Counted from the first letter of the stretch, positions 14,420 to 23,970 are shown. The stretch: 64,000 bases of DNA from Oscillospiraceae bacterium (GCA_015067435.1 SVMM01000009.1:62001-126000), one strand, 5' to 3'. A program made the numbers and translations. The notes: a model not told the origin generated them from the sequence alone.

Positions 14420-15988
14420 TTACCTGCTTGCAACGACCACGGTGGAGGTCTCGGCATCCCAGTCCACGTCGAAATTCAGCGCCGCACCAAGCTCGCGCAG
14501 CTTGAAGTAGTTGGAGCCGCCGATGTTGTAGGCGGTCAGCTCCGCCGCGGCGTCATTGATCGTGATCTTCTGCGAGCTTACGGCCGCGATCGCGCTTCTG
14601 CCCGCGCCTTCGGCCAACTCGCCGTCGGCAGCGGCGTAAGCCTCTCCCGTCTTGACAACGATCGTCCTGGCCGCGGCGTCATAGTCGACGGAGAACTGCG
14701 AGCCGGTGCCGTTCAAAAGCGCCGCCAGATCGCGCAGCTTGAAGTAGCTGGAGCCGTCGATATTGTAGATTTCGATGTCCTGTGCCGCGCCGTTGACGGT
14801 CAGGTTCTGCTTCGTAGGCTGCGCGACGGTTTTTCTGACGACCTCACGCAGGCAGATATCCGGCACCTGCATGGGAAGGGTCTGGACAGGGCTTTCGTAT
14901 TCATCCTCCGTGTTGCCGTCCGCGTAGCCCAACAGGCAGTTTTTGTTCCATCCCCACGTCCAGAGGCTGCCGTCGCCCAGCGCCGCCGCCGTATGGTCAT
15001 GACCGCCGCAGCTGACCGCCATCGCGCCGTCCAGAACCTTGACGGGGCTGCTGCGGTCGATCGTCGTACCGTCGCCCAGCTTGCCGTCGTAGTTGTGCCC
15101 CCACGTCCAGAGGCTGCCGTCGCTCAGGATCGCCGCCGTGCGATCCAGACCGCAGCTGACCGCCACCACGTTGTCCAGCACCTTGACGGGGCTGCTGCGG
15201 TCGGCCTTCGTACCGTCGCCCAGCTGGCCGTAGAGGTTGTCGCCCCACGTCCAGAGACTGCCGTCGTTCAGGATCGCGGCCATGTGCGATTCGCCGCAAC
15301 TGACCATCGCCACATCATCCAGCACCTTGACAGGATCGCGGCGCGATACCGTCGTGCCGTCGCCCAGTCTGCCGTGATAGTTGTCGCCCCACGTCCAGAG
15401 GCTGCCGTCGGTCAGGATCACGGCCGTGTGGCCCAGACCGCAGCTGACCGCCGCCACATTGTCCATCACCTTGGCGGGGGTGCTGCGATGGGCCGACATG
15501 CCGCCGCCCAGCTGGCCGGCGCTGTTCTGCCCCCACGTCCAGAGGCTGCCGTCGGTCAGGATCGCCGCCGTGTAAAGCTCGCCGCAGCTGACTGCCGCCA
15601 CGTTGTCCAGCACCTTGGCGGGGGTGGCGCGGAGCCGCTCCGTCGATCCGTCGCCCAGCTGGCCGCTGCTGTTGTCGCCCCATGTCCAGAGGCTGCCGTC
15701 GCTTCGGATCGCCGCCGTGTGCTTCTCACCGCAGCTGACCGCCGTCACGTCGTCCAGCACCCGGACGGGGGCGGTGCGCTCGGTTCTCGTGCCGTCGCCC
15801 AGCTGGCCGCGGAGATTGTTTCCCCATGTCCAGAGGCTGCCGTCGGTGCGGAGCGCGGCCGTATGATAGCTGCCGCAACTGATAACGGCGTATTCGCCGG
15901 TCCTGCCCATATCGTGCGCCGATGCGGGCGCCGCGAGGGCGAGGCACAGCGTCAATGCGAGTGTGAGGGATAAAATGCGCTTTTTCAT
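14420..15988 (-). CDS. Secreted RCC1-repeat protein with two stalk domains
   Basis: A 522-residue exported protein. Signal peptide [20 protein letters not shown] (cleavage about 24), then seven RCC1-type repeats of about 50 residues, each with [22 protein letters not shown], predicted to form a beta-propeller, then two copper-amine-oxidase N1-like stalk domains ([18 protein letters not shown] and [20 protein letters not shown]). No catalytic site is visible; a cell-surface binding or structural role is likely. The DNA is itself repetitive with a period of about 150 bases. The stalk domain is related to that of the protein at 4462-5250. Single-gene unit; a terminator-like hairpin lies upstream at 16138-16176. 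Confidence 0.8.
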   Translation of the reverse strand: MKKRILSLTLALTLCLALAAPASAHDMGRTGEYAVISCGSYHTAALRTDGSLWTWGNNLRGQLGDGTRTERTAPVRVLDDVTAVSCGEKHTAAIRSDGSLWTWGDNSSGQLGDGSTERLRATPAKVLDNVAAVSCGELYTAAILTDGSLWTWGQNSAGQLGGGMSAHRSTPAKVMDNVAAVSCGLGHTAVILTDGSLWTWGDNYHGRLGDGTTVSRRDPVKVLDDVAMVSCGESHMAAILNDGSLWTWGDNLYGQLGDGTKADRSSPVKVLDNVVAVSCGLDRTAAILSDGSLWTWGHNYDGKLGDGTTIDRSSPVKVLDGAMAVSCGGHDHTAAALGDGSLWTWGWNKNCLLGYADGNTEDEYESPVQTLPMQVPDICLREVVRKTVAQPTKQNLTVNGAAQDIEIYNIDGSSYFKLRDLAALLNGTGSQFSVDYDAAARTIVVKTGEAYAAADGELAEGAGRSAIAAVSSQKITINDAAAELTAYNIGGSNYFKLRELGAALNFDVDWDAETSTVVVASR

Positions 15989-16137
15989 ATGTTGTTTCCT
16001 CCTGCTTGTTCTTTGTCCACATTATATTATGATGTCAGTTCACCGGCTCTTGCAGCCGTCTTCCGCAAGCGGGGCGTTTCGCCTCCTGCGTACACGCGCA
16101 GTATAGCAGAACCACAGGCGGTAAGTAATTAGGCAAA

Positions 16138-16176
16138 ACCGCTCCCGTGTCTGATTTTCAGACACGGGAGCGGTTC
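16138..16176. terminator. Strong hairpin between divergent genes
   Basis: An 18-bp perfect stem, AACCGCTCCCGTGTCTGA (16138-16155) with its complement (16159-16176), loop of 3 bases. It lies between the RCC1 gene (minus) and the MMPL operon (plus), both reading away from it, so it more likely insulates or regulates than ends either gene. The rest of 15989-16256 shows no gene. Confidence 0.5.
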
Positions 16177-16256
16177 TGTCCGTTGCCGCCCGCCGCGTCG
16201 TCGGTTACTCTGAACACAACATCAAGGCCGTTTGGCGACAGGAAAGAGTGATTGAC

Positions 16257-18920
16257 ATGAAACACAGGCATCAACGTTGGATTGCGGCGGCTATGAGCCT
16301 TCTGCTCATGGGGGGCTCCACAGCGCCCGCCTTTGCCGCGGCGCCCGTCATCCCCGTCGGCGACGGGTGCTTACCGACCTATGACGAGGCGTATTACGCC
16401 ATGCTCGACTACTACGGCAATCTGACCGACGGCAGCATTGTCAAGAGCTACGTGCTCAACGGCGCGACCTCCATCACGGACTACGGCGAGTATGAGGACG
16501 TTGCCAACCTGACCAACAGCGTCGTGCCGCAGCAGAACGCAAAACAGCTCGCCTTTGATTTCTCCGGCGAGAGCGCAGCGCCCACACACTTCTATTTTCA
16601 GGGCAAGACCGCGCAGCCGTACAACGACCTGCCGTGGAAACTTTCGGTTTCCTACAAGCTCAACGGCGTGCCGACGAGAGCGGAGGAGCTCGCGGGCAAG
16701 ACCGGCGTTGTGGAGATCAACGTCGACGCGATCCCGAACAGGAGCATCAGCGATTACGCGCGCCACAACTACACGCTTGAGGCCATGGCGATCTTTAATC
16801 AGGACGACATCCTCTCGCTTGAGGCGCCCGGCGCACAGGTGCAGCTGCTCGGCAACCTCCGCGCGGTGTTGTTCGTCGCGTTCCCCGGCGAGGAGGGGCA
16901 CTACTCCATCCGCGTCGGCGCGGACAAGTTCGAGTTCGGCGGCATGACCTTCCTGATGGTTCCCGCCACGCTCTCCCAGCTTGACGAGATCTCCAAGCTC
17001 GCACAGCGCAAGGAGGATCTTGAGGACAACTACGAAAAGCTCTCCGGCAGCCTCGACGCCCTGCTCGATTCGCTCGACTCGGTCAGCGACAGCCTCTATT
17101 CCAGCGCCAGCGGCCTCGACGAGCTCAACGCGGCGCGCAGCACGGTCAGCTCCGGCAAGGGCGGCGTCTATGCCGCCGCCGATCAGGCGCTCAGCGACCT
17201 CGACGCGATGTCGGAGGCTCTGCAGCCGCTCAGCGGCGAGCTTGGCGCAACGTCCGACGCGCTCAGAAGCGCCAACGATATTCTCAATGATATGGCGGTC
17301 GAAACGCTCGCGCTGCGCAAGGATCTCAATGAGCTCAACGGGATCCTCAACGACGCGCAGGGCAGCAAGGAAGACCTGCTCACGGTCATAGACAATATCG
17401 GCGAGGCGCAAAAGGACATCAAAAGCCTGTCCGACAAGCTCGGCAAGACAAAGTTCAGCACGATCAGCGGAGTCTCCGGGTTTTCCAAGCTGTCGCTTGG
17501 ATCGGGCGTGTCGGATCTGAGCGCGCAGCTCGGCACCGTCAAGCAGGTGGAGCAGCTCTATCGCGGCGGAGCCGCGATGACAAGCGAGGATGCCTTTGCC
17601 GCGACCGCCATGAAGGCGGCGGGCTATTCCACGGAACAGATCGCCACCGCGCAGGGCCTTGACGCTTTGGGCAGCGAAGACGCCGTCAAAAGCTATGTCA
17701 CCGGCCAGGTTCGCAGCGCGGTGACGGCGCAGGTCAAGGCGGCGATCGTCGAACAGCTCAAAGCCGAGTACCATCTTGACGATGCCGCAGCGTCCGCGAA
17801 GGCGGACTATATGATCGCCAACGATCCGGAAACGCAGGCGAAGATTGCGGCGCTGACGGAGCAAAACGCTTCCGCCAAGGTGACGGAGGCCGTCACGGCG
17901 TACCGGAGCTATAACGCGCTGAAGGGCGCGTACGGAGCCGCGCAGGCGAAGTATTCCAGCAGCTCCTTTGAGGCGTTCGTTTACGCCCTGAAGCTCGCGC
18001 AGGGCGCGGACTCCGCCTCGGCGGCGGCAGACGCGGCGAAGGCCGCCAATGTCCACAGCGCCAACGCCGACGGCTCCATTGATCTTCTTGCCGAAGAGGC
18101 GGGGGAGATCGGCGGGGAGATCAGCGGTATGCTTGACGACACGTACGGCGAGATCAACGGCGCGCTCGCGGATGTGAACCGCACCATCAGCAGCGTCAAC
18201 ACAACCATCGGCGAGATCAACGCACTGATGGCGCCCACGTCCGATGTGCTGGACAATCTTGTCGTCCTCTGCGACAGCGTCGGCGAGCTCAGGCCGCTGA
18301 TCGAGAGCGCAGACAATCTCAACGAGCTTGCCCAGAAGGACAGCGCCGAGCTGCAAAGCGCGCTCGACTCCATGGAGCAGATGCAAAAGCTGCTCGACAA
18401 CTATCTGCCCCAGCTCGACCGAACGCTGGAGCAGGCACAGATCACCAGCGGCACGCTGACCGTCCTGTCCGTGGATACCGGCGCCTTCCTGCACTCCGCG
18501 GAGGGCCTGCTCCAGACGGCGGGCACGCAGCTTGACGACGCGACGCGCCAGAGCCTGTCCAGTCTTGCCTCCGCTCTGCGCGGCACCGCGCAGGCGCTTG
18601 GCGAGGGCAGCGGCGTGCGCAACGCCAAGGAGACCATCAACGACATGGTTGAGGACGTCTGGAGCGATTATACCGGCGACGTCAACGACCTGCTTGAAAT
18701 GGATGCGACCGCCGAGGCAGTGTCCCTGACCGACCCGCGCAACCCCGCGCCCTCCAGCGTGCAGGTGCTGATCCGCACGCAGGAGATCAAGGCGGCCGAC
18801 GAGCAGCCTCAGGCGGAGAAGATTGCGAGCGTTGCTGCGCCAAAAACGACTTTCTGGAATCGCGTGGCCGCAATGTTTGTAGGCATGTGGGGTGCGATCG
18901 TGAGCATCTTCCACCGCTGA
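16257..18920 (+). CDS. Large exported coiled-coil partner of the MMPL transporter
   Basis: 887 residues, starting with a signal peptide (RWIAAAMSLLLMGGSTAPAF). Residues about 30-270 form a globular beta-rich domain, followed by some 550 residues of Ala/Ser/Leu/Asp-rich helix (LDALLDSLDSVSDSLYSSAS and similar) resembling the long coiled coils of YhgE/Pip-like proteins; near the C-terminus is a hydrophobic segment (VAAMFVGMWGAIVSIF). ATG 16257 is preferred over GTG 16248 because GGAAAG sits too close to the latter. It ends 13 bases before the MMPL gene, so the two are surely co-expressed and probably form one export complex. Exact role unknown. Confidence 0.7.
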   Translation: MKHRHQRWIAAAMSLLLMGGSTAPAFAAAPVIPVGDGCLPTYDEAYYAMLDYYGNLTDGSIVKSYVLNGATSITDYGEYEDVANLTNSVVPQQNAKQLAFDFSGESAAPTHFYFQGKTAQPYNDLPWKLSVSYKLNGVPTRAEELAGKTGVVEINVDAIPNRSISDYARHNYTLEAMAIFNQDDILSLEAPGAQVQLLGNLRAVLFVAFPGEEGHYSIRVGADKFEFGGMTFLMVPATLSQLDEISKLAQRKEDLEDNYEKLSGSLDALLDSLDSVSDSLYSSASGLDELNAARSTVSSGKGGVYAAADQALSDLDAMSEALQPLSGELGATSDALRSANDILNDMAVETLALRKDLNELNGILNDAQGSKEDLLTVIDNIGEAQKDIKSLSDKLGKTKFSTISGVSGFSKLSLGSGVSDLSAQLGTVKQVEQLYRGGAAMTSEDAFAATAMKAAGYSTEQIATAQGLDALGSEDAVKSYVTGQVRSAVTAQVKAAIVEQLKAEYHLDDAAASAKADYMIANDPETQAKIAALTEQNASAKVTEAVTAYRSYNALKGAYGAAQAKYSSSSFEAFVYALKLAQGADSASAAADAAKAANVHSANADGSIDLLAEEAGEIGGEISGMLDDTYGEINGALADVNRTISSVNTTIGEINALMAPTSDVLDNLVVLCDSVGELRPLIESADNLNELAQKDSAELQSALDSMEQMQKLLDNYLPQLDRTLEQAQITSGTLTVLSVDTGAFLHSAEGLLQTAGTQLDDATRQSLSSLASALRGTAQALGEGSGVRNAKETINDMVEDVWSDYTGDVNDLLEMDATAEAVSLTDPRNPAPSSVQVLIRTQEIKAADEQPQAEKIASVAAPKTTFWNRVAAMFVGMWGAIVSIFHR

Positions 18921-18933
18921 TAGGAGTCGAATC

Positions 18934-21057
18934 ATGCTTGAAAAAATTGCTAAAATCCTGACGCGAAAGCCCAGGCTTTCGGCGTTGATTGCGCTGCTGC
19001 TGCTGATTCCCGCGGGCATCGGCTTCATTGCGACGCGCGTCAACTATGATATTTTGACCTACCTGCCGCAGGATCTGGAATCCTCAAAGGGCGAGCAGCT
19101 GCTGGAAGAGCCGTTCCAAATGGCGGCGACAAGCATGCTGGTCATCGAGGACATGCCCGCCGCATGGTCGAACGACCTTTTGAACGAGATCAAGGAGGTG
19201 CCCGGCGTCTCCAACGCGCTGTGGCTGAGCAACCTCATCGGCGTGCAGCTGCCGATCGACATGATCCCCGCCGAGTTCCGCGACATCTTCTTCTCCAGTC
19301 AGGGCTCGACCATGATGATTATACAGTATGACAAGGCCGGCGCGTCCGACGAGACGATGAACGCCATCGCGCAGATTCGCTCGCTGTGCAACGAAAAGTG
19401 CTTCCTCGCGGGCTTCTCCGTGGTCATCAAGGACACGCGCGACCTCGTCGACAAGGAGCTGCCGATCTTCGTTTCGCTGGCGGTCGGACTTGCGATCGCC
19501 GCGATGGCGCTGACAATGGAAGAGACCGTCCTGCCCCTCGTGCTGATGGCGAACATCGGCGTCGCGGTGCTCTATAACTTCGGCTCCAACATTGTCCTCG
19601 GCCAGATCTCGTACATCACGCAGGCGATCGCCGCGGTGCTGCAGCTGGGCGTGACGATGGACTACTCCGTGTTCCTTTACCGCCGTTACGAGGAGGAGCG
19701 CGGCAACTACGAGGACCATCGTGACGCGATGGCGCAGGCTGTTATGGCCGCGTTTCGCTCGCTCTTCGGCTCAAGCCTCACCACCGTTGCCGGCTTCCTC
19801 GCTCTGTGCGCGATGCGCCTGACGCTGGGCCGCGACATCGGCATCGTCATGGCGAAGGGCGTCGTGCTGGGCGTCCTCACGGTCATTCTGGTGCTGCCGT
19901 CGTTCATTCTCATCTGCGACGCGCACCTCAGCCGCCTCAAGCACAGGACGATCATCCCGAGCTTCGACGGTGTCAACCGTTTCATCATCAAGCACCGCGT
20001 CGTGTTTCTCGTCCTCGCAATCCTGCTCTTCTTCCCCGCCTACTACGCCGAGAAGCACGTCACAATGTACTACAAGCTCGACGAGTCCCTGCCGCGCGAT
20101 ATGCCGTCCATCATTGCCAACGAAAAGCTCAAGGACGAGTTTGACATGGCAACCTCGCACTTTGTGCTGCTGCGCGACGACATTTCCGCCACGGACATGA
20201 ACGAGATGGAGAGCCGCATCAACGAGCTGGACGGCGTCACGGGCCTGCTTTCGTACCATTCCATGCTTGGGCAGGGCATCCCCGACTTCTTTATCCCCGA
20301 TGACGCCAAGAAGATGCTCAAGCAGGGCGGGTATCAGCTGATGATGGTCAACTCCAGCTACGATACCGCCTCCGACGAGGTTTCCGAACAGCTCAAGAAG
20401 ATGATCGCCATCGTCAAGGAATACGATCCCAACGCCATGGTGACAGGCGAGGCCGCCATGACCGACGACCTGATCGCCACCACCGCCGTGGACTTTGTCA
20501 CCACGAACTACATCTCCATCGCGGCGATCTTCACGATCATCATGATCGTGTTCCGCTCCGTCACTGTGCCGATGGCGCTGGTGGCAATGATCGAGCTGGC
20601 AATTTTCATCAACCAGGGCGTGCCGTACTTCACGGGCTCCGAGGTGGCGTTCGTCGCGCCGACGGTCATCAGCTGCGTACAGCTCGGCGCGACGGTGGAC
20701 TACGCGATCCTGATGACCTCGCGCTTCCAGGAGGAGCTGCGCGCGGGACATGACCGCAAGGAGGCCGCGCAGCTCGCGGCAAGCTCCTCCGACGCGTCGA
20801 TCATCACCAGCGCGCTCGTCATGTTCGTCGCAACGCTGGGCGTCTCGCTTGTTACCTCGATCGACCTGATCGGCGCGATCTGCGTCATGCTCGCGCGCGG
20901 CGCGATCATTTCCGCGATCGTCAGCATCTTCTTCATGCCTGCGGTTCTGTGCATTCTTGAGCCGGTGTTCAGCAGGACGACTCTAAACTGGAAGCCGCAT
21001 CAGGACAATGGCGGCTCCGGCCTGACGCCCGCCGCCGCGGCTCAGCTGAAGGTCTGA
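18934..21057 (+). CDS. MMPL/RND-family exporter
   Basis: A 707-residue membrane protein with the internal duplication of RND exporters: TM1 at about 17-35, an outer loop, five TMs (165-330), then a repeat with TM7 at about 350 and five more TMs (530-690). The signature GxxxDY(S/A) motifs are in both halves: LGVTMDYSVFLYRRYEEE and LGATVDYAILMTSRFQEE, where the Asp carries protons. MMPL proteins move lipids, siderophores or drugs using the proton gradient. The gene is paired with the coiled-coil protein before it and the TetR regulator after it. Confidence 0.88.
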   Translation: MLEKIAKILTRKPRLSALIALLLLIPAGIGFIATRVNYDILTYLPQDLESSKGEQLLEEPFQMAATSMLVIEDMPAAWSNDLLNEIKEVPGVSNALWLSNLIGVQLPIDMIPAEFRDIFFSSQGSTMMIIQYDKAGASDETMNAIAQIRSLCNEKCFLAGFSVVIKDTRDLVDKELPIFVSLAVGLAIAAMALTMEETVLPLVLMANIGVAVLYNFGSNIVLGQISYITQAIAAVLQLGVTMDYSVFLYRRYEEERGNYEDHRDAMAQAVMAAFRSLFGSSLTTVAGFLALCAMRLTLGRDIGIVMAKGVVLGVLTVILVLPSFILICDAHLSRLKHRTIIPSFDGVNRFIIKHRVVFLVLAILLFFPAYYAEKHVTMYYKLDESLPRDMPSIIANEKLKDEFDMATSHFVLLRDDISATDMNEMESRINELDGVTGLLSYHSMLGQGIPDFFIPDDAKKMLKQGGYQLMMVNSSYDTASDEVSEQLKKMIAIVKEYDPNAMVTGEAAMTDDLIATTAVDFVTTNYISIAAIFTIIMIVFRSVTVPMALVAMIELAIFINQGVPYFTGSEVAFVAPTVISCVQLGATVDYAILMTSRFQEELRAGHDRKEAAQLAASSSDASIITSALVMFVATLGVSLVTSIDLIGAICVMLARGAIISAIVSIFFMPAVLCILEPVFSRTTLNWKPHQDNGGSGLTPAAAAQLKV

Positions 21058-21134
21058 CAGGGACAAGAAGCTTGCCTTTTCTGCGGCGCACACGTATAAT
21101 GATCGTATATCAAGCGGTTGAAAGGAGACTGGAT

Positions 21135-21710
21135 ATGCCGTCATTTACGCGCGAAAAGATCATGGAATCGTGCCTGAAGATGCTCAACGAGCGCCCGATG
21201 AGTCAGATCACGGTCAAGGCAATCGTTGAGGACTGCGGCATCAACCGCAACAGCTTCTATTACCACTTCACGGATATCCCGACGCTGCTTGGAACGATCG
21301 TGACCGAGTACGCGGATCGCCTGATCGCCGAATACGCAAAGGCGGATTCGCTGGAGGAGTGCCTTGCCGCCGCGACGCAGTTTGCGCGCGAGAACAGGCG
21401 AGCCGTGCTTCACGTCTATCGCTCTGAAAACCGGGGCATTTACGAGCAGCACCTCATCCGCGTCTGCCACGACGTGGTCGTGTCCTATCTCGAAACCGCG
21501 TTCGGCGACGTGCCGGTCGAAAAAGAGGACGCGGAGGCGCTTGTCCACTTTTTCCAGTGCGAGCTGATCGGGCAGATATTGACGTGGCTCGAAAGCGATA
21601 TGAATTACGACATCCAGTCCCGATTTGCGCGAATGAGCAAGCTGCGCCGCGAAATGGTCGAAGAAATCATAAGCCGCGTCCAAAGGGACACGGAGACGCA
21701 GAATCCATAG
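21135..21710 (+). CDS. TetR-family transcriptional regulator
   Basis: A 191-residue regulator. The N-terminal HTH is clear (FTREKIMESCLKMLNERPMS, ITVKAIVEDCGINRNSFYYHF; residues 3-48), followed by a helical ligand domain (TetR_C-like, with an HFFQCELIGQILTWLES helix). ATG 21135 has AAAGGAG upstream; the longer frame from 21072 lacks a ribosome site. It follows the MMPL gene by 77 bases and most likely controls the exporter genes in response to a ligand. Confidence 0.85.
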   Translation: MPSFTREKIMESCLKMLNERPMSQITVKAIVEDCGINRNSFYYHFTDIPTLLGTIVTEYADRLIAEYAKADSLEECLAAATQFARENRRAVLHVYRSENRGIYEQHLIRVCHDVVVSYLETAFGDVPVEKEDAEALVHFFQCELIGQILTWLESDMNYDIQSRFARMSKLRREMVEEIISRVQRDTETQNP

Positions 21711-21785
21711 CCGGCCGCGCCGCGGCGGGAATGGACGGATACAACGCCGCGCCGCATTGCGGCACGGCAAACGGAGGCTTTTTCA

Positions 21786-22385
21786 ATGGAAGACAGACTC
21801 AGAAACACCACACCCATGCAAATTGCCCGGGGAGGCTATATCGTTCTCTCAACGCTGCTGTGCGCGCTGGGACTCCTGATGATCCTGCTGCCGGACTTTT
21901 CCATCGCGCTGGCGGGTATGCTGCTCGGCGTGCTGATGATCGTATTCGGCGCGGTCAAGATCGTCGGCTATTGGTCGAAGGACCTCTACCGGCTGGCATT
22001 CCAGTACGATTTCGCGTTCGGCGTTCTGATGATCCCGCTGGGGTTGTATGCGCTGTGCTGTCCAGAGCGCACGATCAGCTTCTTCTATATCATTTTGGGC
22101 ATCGTCGTGCTTGCCGACGGACTGTTCAAATTCCAGATCGCGCTGGATTCTCGTGCCTTCGGCATCGAAAAGTGGTGGCTGATTCTGGCGCTTGCTTTCC
22201 TTGCGGGCATGCTGGGCTGCATGCTGGTGTTCCATCCCGGCGGCGGCGCGAAGGTTGCGACCGCACTGGTGGGATTTGCGCTGCTCGGGGAAGGCGTTCT
22301 CAATTTAAGCGTGGCGCTGTATACGGTCAAGATCATCAAGCATCAGCATGCGGATGAGCAGCTGCCGCCGCGTTTCGTTGGCTGA
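21786..22385 (+). CDS. DUF308/HdeD-like membrane protein
   Basis: A 199-residue integral membrane protein with six predicted TM helices in three pairs ([109 protein letters not shown]). This is the DUF308 repeat layout of HdeD-type proteins. No catalytic residues are evident. It lies after the TetR gene and may belong to the same stress unit. Confidence 0.78.
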   Translation: MEDRLRNTTPMQIARGGYIVLSTLLCALGLLMILLPDFSIALAGMLLGVLMIVFGAVKIVGYWSKDLYRLAFQYDFAFGVLMIPLGLYALCCPERTISFFYIILGIVVLADGLFKFQIALDSRAFGIEKWWLILALAFLAGMLGCMLVFHPGGGAKVATALVGFALLGEGVLNLSVALYTVKIIKHQHADEQLPPRFVG

Positions 22386-22388
22386 CAG

Positions 22389-22437
22389 GAAAACCGACCG
22401 GTTTTGCAACTTATCCTTGCAGGACCGATCGGTTTTT
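22389..22437 (+). terminator. Terminator after the DUF308 gene
   Basis: AAAACCGACCGG (about 22389-22401) pairs with CCGATCGGTTTTT (about 22425-22437) with one mismatch around a 23-base loop, ending in TTTTTG. Confidence 0.6.
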
Positions 22438-22472
22438 GCGCGTCCGGCGGGTGAAGGTCCTGAGCCCGCCCG

Positions 22473-22544
22473 GTGCCCCGTCCGCTGCAGGAGCACCTGC
22501 GCGAGGCCGTAAACGCCTTGGAGGAGGTACGTCGACGCTCATGA
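22473..22544 (+). pseudogene. C-terminal tail of a PF06541-type membrane protein
   Basis: The frame reads [20 protein letters not shown] and stops at 22544; the intact protein at 24683-25417 ends [20 protein letters not shown]. Only these 22 or so codons are left of a paralogue. Its stop forms ATGA with the start of the HD gene, exactly as the intact copy forms ATGA at the Crp/Fnr gene. Confidence 0.75.
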
Positions 22545-22990
22545 AAAAGACGATCGGTGAAATCGAAGCCGCGCTTTCCGATTTCAAGCGCGAGCCGCAG
22601 GTGCTTCGTATGAAGGAGTTTATACAGCACGGAAGGGTCTCCACCTACGAGCACTGCGAGAACGTTGTGCGCGCCTGCTTCCGGCTCAACCGGTGCCTGT
22701 GCCTCAACGCCGATGAAAAAACGCTGCTGCGCGGCGCGATGCTCCACGATTTTTACCTGTACGACTGGCACAAGCAGGACGGAACGCATCGCTGGCACGG
22801 CTTTCACCACGCAGACCGCGCGGCGGACAACGCAAGGCGCCTGCTGCACGCGACCGAGGAGGAGTGCCGCATCATCCGCAGCCACATGTGGCCGCTGACG
22901 CTGACAAGGCTCCCCAAAAGCCGCGAGGCATGGATCGTCTGCCTTGCGGACAAATGGTGCTCCCTCATCGAAACAGTGTTTCGGAGATGA
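22541..22990 (+). CDS. HD-domain phosphohydrolase-like protein
   Basis: A 149-residue protein with HD-superfamily motifs: [12 protein letters not shown] (His 38), [12 protein letters not shown] (H69-D70), [10 protein letters not shown] and [13 protein letters not shown], and Asp in LADKWCS. Such small HD proteins hydrolyse nucleotides or phosphoesters; the substrate is unknown. The frame is open to 22436, but ATG 22541 is preferred. Upstream is the tail of a lost membrane protein and directly downstream the tail of a lost metallophosphoesterase copy, so the gene is an island between scars and its C-terminus (ETVFRR) may be altered. Confidence 0.72.
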   Translation: MKKTIGEIEAALSDFKREPQVLRMKEFIQHGRVSTYEHCENVVRACFRLNRCLCLNADEKTLLRGAMLHDFYLYDWHKQDGTHRWHGFHHADRAADNARRLLHATEEECRIIRSHMWPLTLTRLPKSREAWIVCLADKWCSLIETVFRR

Positions 22991-23094
22991 CCGCCGCCGA
23001 TTTCGCGCCGTTTTACGGGAAGGGCGTCATTGCGATCGACGCCTGCACAGCACATACCGGGTTTGTGAATTGCCTTGTATTCGCCAAAGGCTGA
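22990..23094 (+). pseudogene. C-terminal tail of a metallophosphoesterase copy
   Basis: The frame reads ADFAPFYGKGVIAIDACTAH, TGFVNCLVFAKG, stop, almost the same as the end of the protein at 7958-8707 (ADFTPYYGKGVIAIDACTAH, TGFVNCLVIDD). The rest is missing. DNA identity is very high over about 85 bases, so the duplication is recent or maintained by exchange. Confidence 0.8.
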
Positions 23095-23188
23095 TGGCAG
23101 TATAATGCGGATAAAATAAAACGCATGCTGGAGCATATGGGTTGAACAGCCGGGCGTTTTTGCCCATATCTGCGCCTGCCCCGTTTTT

Positions 23189-23203
23189 TGTGATTTTGTC
23201 ACG
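23189..23203. promoter_or_regulatory. Crp/Fnr-like palindrome upstream of trxA
   Basis: TGTGA-TTTTG-TCACG (GTGA 23190-23193, TCAC 23199-23202) lies 60 bases before the thioredoxin start. A Crp/Fnr-family regulator is encoded 800 bases downstream on the other strand. The half-site spacing is 5, not the 6 of E. coli CRP/FNR, so the link is inference. Confidence 0.35.
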
Positions 23204-23262
23204 GAAAAGCGCCGCGCGGCGGCGTATACTTGCCTCAACAATCAATCAAGGAGGCAACAACA

Positions 23263-23574
23263 ATGTCAGCAAACGTCATTACGAAAGAGAACTTCCAAAC
23301 GCAGGTCATGGAGAGCGATAAACCCGTTCTGCTCGATTTCTGGGCAAGCTGGTGCGGCCCCTGCCGTATGGTCAGCCCTGTGGTGGACGAGGTCGCGCGG
23401 GAGCATCCGGAGCTGATGGTCGGCAAGGTCAACGTGGACGAACAGCCGGAGCTCGCGAGCGCGTTTCAGGTCATGAGCATCCCCATGCTCGTCGCCATGA
23501 GGAACGGCAAGATCGTCAACCAGTCTGTCGGCGCGCGCCCGAAGGCGGATATTCTGGCGCTGGTGGGCGCGTGA
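23263..23574 (+). CDS. trxA: Thioredoxin
   Basis: A 103-residue thioredoxin with the active site FWASWCGPCRM (C31, C34), the cis-Pro loop SIPMLVAM and the usual length. It reduces protein disulfides with electrons from thioredoxin reductase or ferredoxin-type donors. ATG 23263 has AAGGAGG upstream; the 11 codons before it are not used. Its stop overlaps the start of the broken ferredoxin gene (TGATG), so they were one operon. Confidence 0.92.
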   Translation: MSANVITKENFQTQVMESDKPVLLDFWASWCGPCRMVSPVVDEVAREHPELMVGKVNVDEQPELASAFQVMSIPMLVAMRNGKIVNQSVGARPKADILALVGA

Positions 23575-23965
23575 TGGCGTCGAAACGATTCGCGGGAGCC
23601 GACCGCGAGCGCTGCGGCTCCTGCGGCGCGTGCACCCACGAGTGCCCCCGCGGCGCGATCCAAATCTGGCACGGCTGCTTCGCCGTGATCGACGCGGCGC
23701 TGTGCGTCGGCTGCGGCAGGCCGTCAAGCTGTTCTGGACATTCCGCGTGCCGTGGAGTTGGGCGTATACGGCGGGCAGCGCGCCGGACTGGATCGCGCAG
23801 TTCAGCTTCGGCTTTTACAGCCTCATGCTGACCTCCACGCTGATCGGCCTGATCGTCATGGCGCTCTATCGTCCGCGGACGTGGTGCACCTTCTGCCCGA
23901 TGGGCAGCATGACGCAGATGGTCTGCAAGGCAAAACAAAGCGGGTGCGAAAAGAGCGCGGCATAA
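23574..23965 (+). pseudogene. Broken 4Fe-4S protein gene(s), internal deletion/frameshift
   Basis: From ATG 23574 the frame reads a ferredoxin start (ERCGSCGACTHECPRGAI, then AALCVGCGR). At about 23718 the similarity jumps to another frame which reads the end of a membrane 4Fe-4S protein: LFWTFRVPWSWAYTAGS, a TM segment (FSFGFYSLMLTSTLIGLIVM), RPRTWCTFCPMGSMTQMVC, stop at 23965. The second cluster motif of the ferredoxin and the first part of the membrane protein are gone. Either one gene lost its middle or two adjacent genes fused by deletion. Presumably it once moved electrons to thioredoxin or another partner. Confidence 0.7.
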
Positions 23966-23970
23966 TGAAA

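Noticed and set aside
14333..15973. A 546-codon plus-strand frame with repeats
   Set aside because: Its repeats mirror the RCC1 repeats of the minus-strand gene, which has a signal peptide and clear domains.
16371..19043. An 890-codon frame on the minus strand
   Set aside because: It is the mirror of the MMPL partner gene in GC-rich, Ala/Leu-rich DNA; composition is Arg/His/Gly-biased and no domain is visible.
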